Positions 51,160-60,229 are shown, counted from the first letter of the stretch. The stretch is DNA of 64,000 nt from Bacteroidota bacterium (GCA_023389855.1 JAEWDZ010000004.1:1-64000), one strand, 5' to 3'. The notes: generated by a model from the sequence alone, not told the origin. Program-made: numbers and translations.

Positions 51160-52113
51160 ATGGCATTATTTGGCTTGTTCAATAAGAAAAAGAAAGAAAC
51201 TCTCGATGAAGGTCTTGCTAAGACTAAAGATTCGATGATGAACCGGATATCCCGCTCCATAGCTGGGAAAAGTAAAGTCGATGATCACATATTAGATGAT
51301 CTAGAAGACATACTCATTGCTGCGGATGTAGGGGTAGATACTACTTTGAAAATAATAAAAAGAATTGAAGAGCGTGTAGCGCGAGACAAATACCTCAATA
51401 GCGCCGAACTCAACGGTATATTAAGGGATGAAATAGCAAAACTCCTAGAAGAAAATGGAATCCCTGATGCAGATGCCTTTTCCATTTCGGACAGAAAAGG
51501 ACCCTACGTGATAATGGTGGTAGGGGTAAATGGTGTAGGCAAGACTACCACGATAGGCAAACTTGCCTATCGCTTTAAAGAGGCAGGAAATAAAGTCGTA
51601 ATAGGTGCAGCAGATACCTTCCGAGCAGCAGCCATTGAGCAGATAGAGGTTTGGGCAAACCGAGTAGGAGTTCCTTTGGTAAAGCAAAAAATGGGATCTG
51701 ACCCAGCTAGCGTAGCCTTTGATACCCTTTCTTCTGCAGTAGCGCAAGAAGCTGATGTCGTGATAATTGATACGGCCGGGCGCCTGCACAATAAAATTGG
51801 ACTGATGAATGAATTGTCTAAAATAAAGAGAGTAATGCAGAAGGTTGTCCCTGATGCTCCGCAAGAAATTCTTCTTGTTTTAGACGGTTCCACAGGCCAA
51901 AATGCTTTTGAACAAGCAAAGCAATTTACTGCCGCAACAGATATTAATGCTTTAGCCATTACTAAGTTAGATGGAACCGCTAAGGGAGGAGTCGTGATAG
52001 GTATTTCGGACCAATTCAAAATACCGGTTAAATACATCGGACTAGGAGAAAAAATAGACGATCTTCAGCTATTTCGCAAAGAAGAGTTCGTAAACTCTCT
52101 TTTTGGTAAATGA
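51160..52113 (+). CDS. ftsY: Signal recognition particle receptor FtsY
   Basis: A 317-residue FtsY made of the NG domains with a short lysine-rich N-terminus (KKKKETLDEG) in place of the long acidic A domain of E. coli. G1 VVGVNGVGKTTTIGKLAYRF near residues 121-140, the DTFRAAAIEQIEVWA insert, G3 VIIDTAGRLHNK, G4 TKLDGTAKGG and GLGEKIDDLQLF. It targets membrane proteins to the Sec machinery together with Ffh. It overlaps rimO by 4 nt. Confidence 0.97.
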   Translation: MALFGLFNKKKKETLDEGLAKTKDSMMNRISRSIAGKSKVDDHILDDLEDILIAADVGVDTTLKIIKRIEERVARDKYLNSAELNGILRDEIAKLLEENGIPDADAFSISDRKGPYVIMVVGVNGVGKTTTIGKLAYRFKEAGNKVVIGAADTFRAAAIEQIEVWANRVGVPLVKQKMGSDPASVAFDTLSSAVAQEADVVIIDTAGRLHNKIGLMNELSKIKRVMQKVVPDAPQEILLVLDGSTGQNAFEQAKQFTAATDINALAITKLDGTAKGGVVIGISDQFKIPVKYIGLGEKIDDLQLFRKEEFVNSLFGK

Positions 52114-53408
52114 GAAAAGGCGAAGTAAATGTGATTACGTTAGGCTGCTCAAAAAACTTAGTAGATAGTGAGCGTCTAATGAAGTTGTTTGCTAAGGCTG
52201 GATATACTGTCCGTCATGACCCTAAGCGAATCACAGGCGAAATCGTAGTGGTCAATACCTGTGGATTTATAGCTTCGGCACAGGAAGAATCCATCAATAT
52301 GATCTTAGCTCTTATCGATGCAAAAAACAAGGGATACATAAATAAAATATATGTGATGGGATGTCTCGGAGAGCGTTTCCGAGAAGAGCTGAAAAAGGAA
52401 CTGAAAGAAGTCGATGAGATCTTTGGCAAATTCGATTGGCAGCAGATTTTGTCTCGGTTGGGTCATGCTCATCAATCAATGCTTGGGGATAGGTTGATAA
52501 CATCACCTCATCATTATGCCTACATAAAAATTTCAGAAGGGTGCAACCAAAAGTGTTCTTATTGTGCAATTCCTCTTATAACAGGCAAAATGAAAAGCCG
52601 AGAAATAGGGGATGTTGAGCAAGAAGTGCAGGCTCTGGTTAATAAGGGATACACAGAATTTCAGTTAATCGCTCAAGACCTAACTTCTTATGGTCTCGAT
52701 CTTAGTAATAAATCACTTCTGTCTGATTTGCTTCAACGCCTCTCCGATATAAAAGGAGTGAAGTGGTTACGTCTACACTATGCCTATCCTACAAAATTCC
52801 CCTTCGATATTCTTCCCATAATACGAAGCAGAGACAACATATGTAAATATCTCGATATAGCACTTCAGCATAGTAGTGATAAAGTCCTTAGACTAATGAG
52901 ACGAGGAACTACCCGAGCAGAAATGGAAGATTTGATTGCTAGGATACGCGGAGAAGTTCCTGATATTGTATTGCGTACTACCTTCATTGTGGGTCACCCC
53001 GGTGAAACCGACCATGATTTTTCAGATCTATTAGACTTTACCCAAAAGATGCGTTTTGAACGAATGGGAGCTTTTGCTTATTCACACGAAGAAGGTACCT
53101 ATTGCTATCGTCACTACAAAGACGAAATACCAGAAACTACGAAACTTGACAGACTTTCCCAATTAATGGATCTTCAAGTTGAAATAGGAGAAGCGTTCAG
53201 TAAACAACTCGTTGGAAAAACAAAGGAAGTGGTCATAGATAAAAAGGAAGGAGATATATTCATAGGACGTACAGAATACGACTCTCCAGAGGTAGATCCT
53301 GAAGTCCTTATTTATCCAGGTCCTAGCAAAAAAATCAAAAAAGGCGGATATTATCCTGTACAGATTGTCGACACGGAGGGTTTTGATCTGATCGCTGATT
53401 TGATTTGA
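52110..53408 (+). CDS. rimO: Ribosomal protein uS12 methylthiotransferase RimO
   Basis: A 432-residue radical-SAM enzyme that adds a methylthio group to Asp88 of ribosomal protein uS12. The N-terminal domain opens VNVITLGCSKNLVDSERLM, the GCSKN that marks RimO, with VVVNTCGFI and YVMGCLGER as the other cluster cysteines. The SAM cluster motif EGCNQKCSYCAIPLITG is near residues 141-157. A C-terminal TRAM domain ends GFDLIADLI. It overlaps ftsY by 4 nt and precedes the HU/LysM gene by 30 nt. Confidence 0.96.
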   Translation: MRKGEVNVITLGCSKNLVDSERLMKLFAKAGYTVRHDPKRITGEIVVVNTCGFIASAQEESINMILALIDAKNKGYINKIYVMGCLGERFREELKKELKEVDEIFGKFDWQQILSRLGHAHQSMLGDRLITSPHHYAYIKISEGCNQKCSYCAIPLITGKMKSREIGDVEQEVQALVNKGYTEFQLIAQDLTSYGLDLSNKSLLSDLLQRLSDIKGVKWLRLHYAYPTKFPFDILPIIRSRDNICKYLDIALQHSSDKVLRLMRRGTTRAEMEDLIARIRGEVPDIVLRTTFIVGHPGETDHDFSDLLDFTQKMRFERMGAFAYSHEEGTYCYRHYKDEIPETTKLDRLSQLMDLQVEIGEAFSKQLVGKTKEVVIDKKEGDIFIGRTEYDSPEVDPEVLIYPGPSKKIKKGGYYPVQIVDTEGFDLIADLI

Positions 53409-53438
53409 TGCCGATGTGGAAAAGGAGAAGATTAAGCT

Positions 53439-54677
53439 ATGAATTACAGCCAGTTTAATGCAATATTAGCAAAAAAAACAGCTTTGAAAGATCAAACTGT
53501 GGATGATATTGTAAACTGTTTTTCCTCCCTTGCCATAAGACGTTTACTTATTGGTGAATCAGTTGTGATACCCTCTATAGGAGAGATATACACTTACATA
53601 GAAAAAGAGTATATCGCGGTACTGCCCGATGGACGTAGATTAATTGTCCCCCCTCAAGTTCGCTTTGCATTGAGAAACTATAAGAAGGAAGATTTTGGAC
53701 TACCGGCTCTTCTACTGTTTGAAAGCGATCTTTTTACACATGATGCGTTGGATGTTTTTCTTCTTCAGATTAGTGAACAAACTCAATATTTCATACACCT
53801 ATCAGAAGAAGTAGAATGGAAAGGAATAGGTTTCTTTTCTATAAAAGATAAACTGATTTCTTTTCGTCCTGATCCGTTGCTTGTAGAAGAGATTAATCGT
53901 CCTTTTAATTGTTTTGAGATTACCCCCTTGAGTGATGGCAAAAGTTTTCCTCAGCTACGGGAAATCCTCGTGACCGGCGAGAATCAATTGCTCTTCCATC
54001 CTATTGTCCATCTTAAAGAAGAACTACCTGTGGCCTTGGATGAGAATTTTCCCACCACGTTGTTGCCAGAAAATCCGGATAATATTGTGCCTGATCTTCC
54101 TCCGAATGATACTGCACCACTTACCGGTGATGCCAGAGTTAACCCTGCTCAAGTTACACCACCGCATGGACGAGAAATCTCTGAATCCTATCCGAAGCAA
54201 AATCGCCGTTCACGCAGGTTTGTTTTTCCTCTGCTGTTCCTCTCTTTTTTCTTTTTACTCTTAGGTGTCTTTTTTTACTTTCATCATCAACGCGAAAGAA
54301 AAGAATACGCAAGAGCACTTACTGCTGATCCAATACAGAAAGAGCAAGAAGAAAAGGTGTTTTCATCCGAAGAAATACCTGAGAAAAAAGACACAATTAC
54401 TGCTTCCACACCGATTGTTACCGAACGTTTTGTTGAAATGCGGCCCAATGAAACGATGACACAATTGGCTTTACGAGAATACGGTTATAAAGCTTTCTGG
54501 GTTTATATTTATGAGGCGAATAAATCGATCATTAAAAACCCCGATCGAGTACCTCCAGGAACACGATTGCGAATTCCTGATCCAGCAGAATATGCTATCA
54601 ATAAAAACAGTGCTGAATCACGAAGAAAAGCCGATAGTATTCAGCGGGCTTATAACTTGAGCAAAGGACGAATTTAG
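53439..54677 (+). CDS. HU/IHF-like domain joined by a membrane helix to LysM
   Basis: A 412-residue protein with an uncommon order. Residues about 1-90 resemble an HU/IHF-fold domain (FNAILAKKTALKDQTVDDIV; GESVVIPSIGEIYTYIEKEY; RRLIVPPQVRFALRNYK). A second similar region follows near 90-170. Then a Pro-rich stretch, a basic RRSRR segment, one membrane helix at about 261-283 (FVFPLLFLSFFFLLLGVFFYF), and a C-terminal LysM domain at about 331-381 (RPNETMTQLALREYGYKAFW; PPGTRLRIP). By the positive-inside rule the HU part is cytoplasmic and LysM periplasmic, so it could tie the nucleoid to the cell wall. HU-fold domains joined to peptidoglycan-binding SPOR domains are known in Bacteroidetes; this is a LysM form. 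Confidence 0.8.
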   Translation: MNYSQFNAILAKKTALKDQTVDDIVNCFSSLAIRRLLIGESVVIPSIGEIYTYIEKEYIAVLPDGRRLIVPPQVRFALRNYKKEDFGLPALLLFESDLFTHDALDVFLLQISEQTQYFIHLSEEVEWKGIGFFSIKDKLISFRPDPLLVEEINRPFNCFEITPLSDGKSFPQLREILVTGENQLLFHPIVHLKEELPVALDENFPTTLLPENPDNIVPDLPPNDTAPLTGDARVNPAQVTPPHGREISESYPKQNRRSRRFVFPLLFLSFFFLLLGVFFYFHHQRERKEYARALTADPIQKEQEEKVFSSEEIPEKKDTITASTPIVTERFVEMRPNETMTQLALREYGYKAFWVYIYEANKSIIKNPDRVPPGTRLRIPDPAEYAINKNSAESRRKADSIQRAYNLSKGRI

Positions 54678-54692
54678 ATAGTATGTATAAGT

Positions 54693-54727
54693 AAGGCAGT
54701 AAAGGAATTTATCTTTACTGCCTTTTT
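54693..54727 (+). terminator. Terminator of the nspC-HU/LysM operon
   Basis: AAGGCAGTAAAG (54693-54704) and CTTTACTGCCTT (54713-54724), a perfect 12-bp stem, 8-nt loop and T-run. Confidence 0.92.
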
Positions 54728-54810
54728 CCTTTCTGCATCTATTATTAAAAGAAATACTCCAATTCTAGGCAATCTGTGTGTGGAGGGTATTTGTCACTAT
54801 TATAGCAGCA

Positions 54811-55782
54811 TTAGAGAAAGTATTCTTCATCAGAAAAAACTGTTCCATTCAGAAAATCTTTAATCTCCAAAGGTTTTTTACCAGGAGCTTGTATCTTTAA
54901 GATCTGGAGCAATTCCCCATCTTTGCATGCAATACTCATCTGTTTTTTCCCATCGATAAATATTCTGCCTGGACGTACGGTCGGAGGTACTTTATTTGTA
55001 GAAGGAACAGATTTCAGTATTTTATAGATCTTTTTGTCGCTCTTATTGGAAATAAGAGTACTCCAAGCTGTTGGGTGGGGTGAAAGACCTCTGACAAAGT
55101 TGTGAATAACTTCAGCTGGCTGATTCCAATCAATTTGTGTGTTTTCTCTAGTCAGTTTGCTAGCATAAGGTTCCTCTGTTTGAAGAATTTGTTGGGTTGT
55201 TGTAGTATTGCGGTCTAACAGGTCAGGCAATTTTCCCATAAGGAGCCTTCTTCCGATAAGAGCTAATTTATCGTGCAGTTCGCCAAAAGTGTCATCGCTA
55301 TTAATCGATACCTCTTCTATTCCGACAATATCGCCTGCATCAAGTTCTTGTCTCAATTTAAAGAGCGTTACGCCAGTCTTCTTATCACCTGCTATCAGTG
55401 CATGATTGATAGGGGCAGCTCCTCGCCACCGCGGGAGTAACGAGCCATGAATGTTGTAAGTGCCTAACTCAGGAAGGTCCCATACAGATTCTGGTAACAT
55501 ACGAAAAGCAATTACAATACCAATATAAGGATGAATTTCATTGAGTTGTTCAATAAAAGAACTCTCTGAAAGACGCTCTGGCTGTAAAATCGAAAGTCCC
55601 AATTCTTGGGCTTTTGTTTTTATAGGTGAGGGAGTCAATTTACGACCTCTACCCGCAGGTTTGTCAGGAGTTGTTACCACGCAAGCAACGTTGTATCCTT
55701 CTCTTACTAAATCTTCGAGAAAACCTACAGCAAAATCAGCTGTAGCCATAAACAAAATAGTTTTTTTCTTGATGTCTTGCAT
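54811..55782 (-). CDS. fmt: Methionyl-tRNA formyltransferase
   Basis: The 323-residue enzyme formylates initiator Met-tRNA using 10-formyl-tetrahydrofolate. The N-terminus has TPDKPAGRGRKLTPSPIKT near residues 38-56. The folate-binding site has NIHGSLLPRWRGAAPINHAL near residues 110-129, with the S-L-L-P-x-x-R-G motif, and a following KLRQELDAGDIV. The C-terminal OB-like part binds tRNA. It is the last gene of a minus-strand operon, 2 nt after the ClC gene. Confidence 0.96.
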   Translation of the reverse strand: MQDIKKKTILFMATADFAVGFLEDLVREGYNVACVVTTPDKPAGRGRKLTPSPIKTKAQELGLSILQPERLSESSFIEQLNEIHPYIGIVIAFRMLPESVWDLPELGTYNIHGSLLPRWRGAAPINHALIAGDKKTGVTLFKLRQELDAGDIVGIEEVSINSDDTFGELHDKLALIGRRLLMGKLPDLLDRNTTTTQQILQTEEPYASKLTRENTQIDWNQPAEVIHNFVRGLSPHPTAWSTLISNKSDKKIYKILKSVPSTNKVPPTVRPGRIFIDGKKQMSIACKDGELLQILKIQAPGKKPLEIKDFLNGTVFSDEEYFL

Positions 55783-55784
55783 AA

Positions 55785-57581
55785 TTAATCACCAGCACTT
55801 AGCTCAGAAAGAGTTTTTCTATAGGTATTGAATATCCGTGATTTTGAAAGCATTCCCAGGTAATGACCATCTTGATCAGTAACAGGCAAATTCCATGCTT
55901 TAGTTTGGTCGAATATTTTCATGATATATTCCATACTGTTAGGCATAACTATAGTTGCCGGAGGTGAAACCATAAATTTTTGAACTCTAAAGCGATCGTA
56001 TAACTCTGGCCTAAACATAATGTTACGAATATTATCGAGTAATACGAGCCCTTGTAGCGTATTGTCTTCTTTACTGACTACGGGGAAGATATTTCTTTTA
56101 CCACTTCCAATTACTACAACGACATCTCCTAACGACATCTCAGGATATACCGTATCAAAATCTTGCTCTAATACACTAAGAGGGTCCATTACAGTAAGGA
56201 CTGCTTTGTCCTTTTCATGAGTGACCAACTTGCCATCCTCAGCTAATCGCAAAGAATAGATACTATGGGGCATAAATATACGGATAGTTGCATATGCGCA
56301 AATGGATACTACCATTAGAGGTAAAAACAGATCATATCCACCTGTAAGTTCAGCAATAAGAAAAATACCCGTAAGTGGCGCATGCATTACAGCACTCATT
56401 AATCCTGCCATACCCATCAGAGTAAAATTCTTCTGAGGCAGATAGGTATTGATGAAAGGTAGATAATTTGAGAAATACGAAAAAATAAAACCGGTAACAC
56501 CCCCTACAAAAAGAGTGGGCGCAAAAAGTCCTCCACACCCGCCTCCCGAGTTTGTAGCTACCGATGCGAATACTTTAAGTAGCATCGTGAATAGAAGGAA
56601 AATAAAGAGAGCCCAATAGCTGTCTGCATAATTTTCAAAAAGGCTGCCCTGCATAACCCCTTGTAAATCACCTGCAAATAATTGATTGATAGTAGAGTAG
56701 CCTTCTCCATATAATGGAGGAAATAGGAAAATTAAGGAAGATAGAATAAGCGATGAAAGAATAAATTTCAAACGATATTTCTTTATCTTCTTGAAACTCT
56801 TCTCTAAAGAGAACATGCAGCGCGAGAAATAAAGTGCAACAAAACCACATACAATACCCAATAAAATGGCATATGGTAAGCTATCTGCTGTAAATGGGTC
56901 TGCTTGGTAAAAAGAAAAAAAAGATTCATGTCCACTGAGAAGATAGGCTATGGTACTTGCCGTCACAGAAGAAATAAGCAACGGCAATACACTCTGTAGT
57001 GTCAAGTCCATTAGTAGTACCTCTATCACAAATACAAGTCCCGTAATAGGTGCTTTAAATATTCCTGCTATAGCTCCAGCAGCACCACAGCCCACAAGTA
57101 GCATGAGGTTGCGTTGTTCCATCTTGAAAAATCTCCCTAAATTAGAGCCTATTGCAGCTCCGGTAAGCACGATAGGAGACTCGGCCCCCACAGATCCACC
57201 TAATCCGATCGTAATGCTACTAGACAATAGCGAACTCCACATATTATGTGGCTTGATCCTGCTTTTTCGTTGGGACAACGCCATAAGTATCTTTGTTACA
57301 CCATGGCTAATGTCGTCTCGAACGATATAGCGGATCACCATAGCTGTTATGAAAATACCGATAGTCGGTAAGAGTAAATATAGATAATGTCTTTGTTGTG
57401 CTGCAGAGGTAACGATTTCCTGTAATATATGTATCGCACTTTTCAAAACAACCGCTGCTGCAGCGGCAAATATGCCTACTAAAAAACTAAGAACAATGAC
57501 AAATACCTGTTCGCTAACATTTCTGGAACGCCACCGAATGAAGCGCATCAGTAGCGACTGTTTTTCTCTTATTTCTTCCAT
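55785..57581 (-). CDS. ClC chloride channel or H+/Cl- antiporter with CBS pair
   Basis: A 598-residue integral membrane protein with many helices over residues 1-440, then a tandem CBS domain at about 465-595. The anion-pathway motif GLGGSVGAESPIVLTGAAIG near residues 132-151 keeps the gating glutamate in place of the usual G-R-E-G-P. GIFKAPITGLVF is the next family motif, and GGGCGGLFAPTLFVGG near residues 349-364 is the third. CBS domains can sense adenine nucleotides. It sits between the sugar-phosphate transferase and fmt, and is probably cotranscribed. Confidence 0.93.
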   Translation of the reverse strand: MEEIREKQSLLMRFIRWRSRNVSEQVFVIVLSFLVGIFAAAAAVVLKSAIHILQEIVTSAAQQRHYLYLLLPTIGIFITAMVIRYIVRDDISHGVTKILMALSQRKSRIKPHNMWSSLLSSSITIGLGGSVGAESPIVLTGAAIGSNLGRFFKMEQRNLMLLVGCGAAGAIAGIFKAPITGLVFVIEVLLMDLTLQSVLPLLISSVTASTIAYLLSGHESFFSFYQADPFTADSLPYAILLGIVCGFVALYFSRCMFSLEKSFKKIKKYRLKFILSSLILSSLIFLFPPLYGEGYSTINQLFAGDLQGVMQGSLFENYADSYWALFIFLLFTMLLKVFASVATNSGGGCGGLFAPTLFVGGVTGFIFSYFSNYLPFINTYLPQKNFTLMGMAGLMSAVMHAPLTGIFLIAELTGGYDLFLPLMVVSICAYATIRIFMPHSIYSLRLAEDGKLVTHEKDKAVLTVMDPLSVLEQDFDTVYPEMSLGDVVVVIGSGKRNIFPVVSKEDNTLQGLVLLDNIRNIMFRPELYDRFRVQKFMVSPPATIVMPNSMEYIMKIFDQTKAWNLPVTDQDGHYLGMLSKSRIFNTYRKTLSELSAGD

Positions 57582-57591
57582 AGTAAACCGC

Positions 57592-58989
57592 TCATTTTCC
57601 TTTTCCTTTAAAAATGATGCTTATCGTATATATCAACACTTTAAAATCAAGAAGAAGGGACATATTATTGTAGTATATCCAGTCGGCTTGAAGTCGAGTG
57701 TACATCTCTTCAATATTTGAGGCATAGCCGTATAACACCATACCCAAACTCGTAATCCCGGGTCGTACATTATGCAACAGACAGTAATAGGGAGCACGAT
57801 CTATTAATTGACTAATAAAAAAAGATCTTTCCGGACGTGGTCCTACGAAAGACATATCTCCGCGCAGGACATTGTATAACTGTGGTAACTCGTCTAATCG
57901 GTATTTCCTCAAGTATTTTCCCACAGGTGTAATGCGTGGGTCTTTTTCACAGCTAAGGGTAGGGCCGTTGATTTCACTTTGGGAATACATTGATCTAAAT
58001 TTGTAGATACTAAAAGGTTTGCCATGAAGACCGATTCGCTCTTGAGAATAAAAAACTTTCCCTTCGGAAGATCGTTTTACGGCAATCGCAATGAGGAGAA
58101 ATAAAGGAGCAGCGATTACCAACCCCATTAAGGCCATCAGTTTGTCAAAAGCCCATTTGATGTTTTTAGCACCTTCACTCATTCGGGTTTCAGCAATGTT
58201 AAGCAGTGGGACTTTGAGAATTGAAGGACTATGCAGGTTGCGAGCATAGAAATGAAAAGAGGGTGCAGTTATATAGATTTCTTTGTCTAGGGAGAATAGT
58301 TTATACAAAAGTGCGCCTACAAAAGTGTCAAACGAATTGTCAAAAGCCAAATATAGGGCATCTATCTTATATCGATTGACTTCTTTTTTTATCTGTTCGT
58401 ACAGGGAGTCTATTTCTCCTCGATTTACTTCATTATAAACATCGATTTCTGAAACGACACTAATGTGAAGAGCGTCTGCAGCCTCAGTTATTCGATGCCG
58501 TTCTTTAGAGGTTCCGATAATTAATCCTCGAGAGAAATTCTCTTTTTTTCTTCGCCATCTGTATGATAGAGAGGTTACAAATGTCCGGCTTATATATACT
58601 ACGCAAAAGTAAATCCCGAAAATAAAAAAGAAAATATAGGTCATCCTGCTACCACCGTCGTACAATTTGTCGTTAGTGACAACAAATAGAAAGTGAAGAC
58701 CAGCTCCAATTAATACGGAATAAAAGGTCGCCAGAAAATCTCCAAATCGATCTCTTTTATCAGGTCTATTATAATAACCAGAGAAAAAGAAGATGCAAAG
58801 CCATGTCAGCAGAAGAGAGCAACCTATGATAGTATTACGAATGCCGAAAAGATATGGAAAAAGATCGTTCCATTCGTTTACAAGGCGTTCGTAATAAAAG
58901 CGAGCCCAGTTGGTGAGCCAGTAAGCTACAAGCAACGAAAAAATATCCCCTGTCAAGTAACTTACTCGAAGTTTATCGATTAATTTCAC
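57592..58989 (-). CDS. Polyprenyl-phosphate glycosylphosphotransferase (WcaJ/WbaP type)
   Basis: A 465-residue membrane protein that puts the first sugar phosphate onto undecaprenyl phosphate for LPS O-antigen or capsule. Four N-terminal helices (residues 10-130), a Rossmann-like middle domain, a fifth hydrophobic segment (LMALMGLVIAAPLFLLIAI near residues 274-292), and the catalytic C-terminal domain with GKVFYSQERIGLHGKPFSIYK near 302-322, KYRLDELPQLYNVLRGDMSF near 362-381, and VGPRPERSFF. The D-E pair in L-D-E-L-P is catalytic. It overlaps tsaC by 4 nt. Which sugar it uses is unknown; the GT cluster at 3.7-6.7 kb and the enzyme at 35.3 kb may act in the same surface glycan. Confidence 0.93.
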   Translation of the reverse strand: MKLIDKLRVSYLTGDIFSLLVAYWLTNWARFYYERLVNEWNDLFPYLFGIRNTIIGCSLLLTWLCIFFFSGYYNRPDKRDRFGDFLATFYSVLIGAGLHFLFVVTNDKLYDGGSRMTYIFFFIFGIYFCVVYISRTFVTSLSYRWRRKKENFSRGLIIGTSKERHRITEAADALHISVVSEIDVYNEVNRGEIDSLYEQIKKEVNRYKIDALYLAFDNSFDTFVGALLYKLFSLDKEIYITAPSFHFYARNLHSPSILKVPLLNIAETRMSEGAKNIKWAFDKLMALMGLVIAAPLFLLIAIAVKRSSEGKVFYSQERIGLHGKPFSIYKFRSMYSQSEINGPTLSCEKDPRITPVGKYLRKYRLDELPQLYNVLRGDMSFVGPRPERSFFISQLIDRAPYYCLLHNVRPGITSLGMVLYGYASNIEEMYTRLQADWIYYNNMSLLLDFKVLIYTISIIFKGKGK

Positions 58990-59600
58990 TCTTCAGATCT
59001 TATACCTCGGATTACTTTTATCTCATTGTTTTTGCCTATGGAGATGATCTCACTTGCTTGACAACGATTTTCCTCCTCTTGACGTATGGGGACAATATAG
59101 TCTACAGCCTCTTTGATTTCAGGTGAGATATCCTTGAATGAGGTAGGAGAAGCTTCTCCAGAAATATTTGCTGACGTGGAGACAAGCGGCACTTTTATAG
59201 CTTTACATAAAGCATTAGAAAAAGGCTCCTTTGTGATACGTATACCTATGGTTCCTTCCTTTGGGAGCAGGTTAGATGCAATATTCTTTGCCGAAGGATA
59301 GATGATCGTTAGTGGGCGTATAGCCATATCGATTAACTGATAGGCCATCGAGGGCACATTACCCACGATACCTGGTAATTTAGCATCATGGTCTATAAGC
59401 AATAAAAGCGCTTTTCCGTCTTCTCTTTTTTTTATTTCATAAATTCTTCGTACGGCCTCTTCATTGGTAGCATCACAACCTATTCCCCATATTGTATCGG
59501 TAGGATATAATACTACGCCTCCTTTTTTTATGATATTAGCTGTCTCTTTAACGATCTCTCGCCATTGTAGCGGAAGGGTAGAGGAGTTTGTATCTTTCAT
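58986..59600 (-). CDS. tsaC: Threonylcarbamoyl-AMP synthase (Sua5/YwlC/YrdC family)
   Basis: A 204-residue YrdC-domain protein that makes threonylcarbamoyl-AMP for the t6A37 tRNA modification. GGVVLYPTDTIWGIGCDAT near residues 27-45, KKREDGKALLLLI near residues 57-69, and VPLVSTSANISGEASPTSF near residues 137-155 are family motifs. It is the short form without the C-terminal Sua5 domain. MtaB in this window works downstream on the same nucleotide. It heads the operon to fmt, with a promoter at 59720-59727. Confidence 0.94.
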   Translation of the reverse strand: MKDTNSSTLPLQWREIVKETANIIKKGGVVLYPTDTIWGIGCDATNEEAVRRIYEIKKREDGKALLLLIDHDAKLPGIVGNVPSMAYQLIDMAIRPLTIIYPSAKNIASNLLPKEGTIGIRITKEPFSNALCKAIKVPLVSTSANISGEASPTSFKDISPEIKEAVDYIVPIRQEEENRCQASEIISIGKNNEIKVIRGIRSEE

Positions 59601-59719
59601 ATTATTGTATTGCTACGAGGTACATCTCTTTTGCCGTCATACCCATGCACTATTGTTAGCTAGCTCAGGGGAGGGAATGCATAGCAAAATGCAGAAAAGA
59701 ATACCATTTTTGGTAGTGA

Positions 59720-59727
59720 CAAAGATA
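59720..59727 (-). promoter_or_regulatory. -7 element of the tsaC promoter
   Basis: Minus-strand TATCTTTG. A TACCTATT (59737-59744) lies just upstream of it, within the spacer, and belongs to the hexamer series described at 59737-59961. Confidence 0.65.
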
Positions 59728-59736
59728 CTATTTTTT

Positions 59737-59961
59737 TACCTATTTAGCCATAATCATCCTTTCCAAATACAGTTATAAGACGAATATCATAGTTTATAGG
59801 TAGGGCTATTATACTAAAGTAGGTATATGATGCAAGAAATACCTACTAATAATGAAAAATTTTTTGACAACTTCAAGCTCTTTAATTAGTTGATTTACAA
59901 TTCATTGCGATTCTCATAGGTATGCTTTAAAACAAAAAGGCGAAAAACATTTATACCTACT
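59737..59961. promoter_or_regulatory. Array of six TACCTA/TAGGTA hexamers between tsaC and ferredoxin
   Basis: Exact TACCTA or its complement TAGGTA occurs at 59737-59742, 59797-59802, 59820-59825, 59840-59845, 59917-59922 and 59954-59959. The third and fourth are arms of a 9-bp inverted repeat AGTAGGTAT/ATACCTACT (59818-59826 and 59839-59847). The last copy ends 4 nt before the -33 element of the ferredoxin promoter. About 0.1 such hexamers are expected in 225 bp on both strands. The same hexamer is palindromic at the hmuY promoter. The stretch has no gene, so I read it as a multi-site operator. Confidence 0.65.
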
Positions 59962-59963
59962 TG

Positions 59964-59994
59964 TTGGTATTTTCAAAATTATTTTGTACCTTTG
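59964..59994 (+). promoter_or_regulatory. Promoter of the ferredoxin gene
   Basis: TTG at 59964-59966, 20 nt, TACCTTTG at 59987-59994. The leader is about 65 nt before ATG 60062. Four of the six hexamer sites lie within 150 nt upstream. Confidence 0.85.
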
Positions 59995-60061
59995 CAGTGT
60001 CCTAAGAGAAGGACAGAATAAGAAACTGATTTAAATTTTAGTATTAAAGAAAGGAATTATT

Positions 60062-60229
60062 ATGGCTTACGTAATTAAAAACAACTGTATTGCTTGTGGA
60101 ACATGTATCGATGAATGCCCAGTAGGAGCTATTAGCGAAGGCGATATCTACAAAATCGATGCTAATACATGTATTGATTGTGGTAGCTGTGCTGCTGCTT
60201 GTCCTTCAGACGCTATCGAGCAAGCCTAA
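60062..60229 (+). CDS. 2[4Fe-4S] ferredoxin
   Basis: A 55-residue clostridial-type ferredoxin with two CxxCxxCxxxCP motifs: CIACGTCIDECP at residues 9-20 and CIDCGSCAAACP at residues 37-48. Each carries the four cysteines for the two low-potential clusters. It is a cytoplasmic electron carrier for fermentation enzymes such as pyruvate:ferredoxin oxidoreductase. Its upstream region has six copies of a hexamer that also marks hmuY, so it may be controlled oppositely to the flavodoxins by iron. It is monocistronic. The start fits the family, with a GGAATTATT before the ATG. Confidence 0.96.
   Translation: MAYVIKNNCIACGTCIDECPVGAISEGDIYKIDANTCIDCGSCAAACPSDAIEQA

Noticed and set aside
59464..59778. 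104-codon plus-strand frame opposite tsaC
   Set aside because: It is mostly the reverse of tsaC and continues through the tsaC promoter; no family resemblance.
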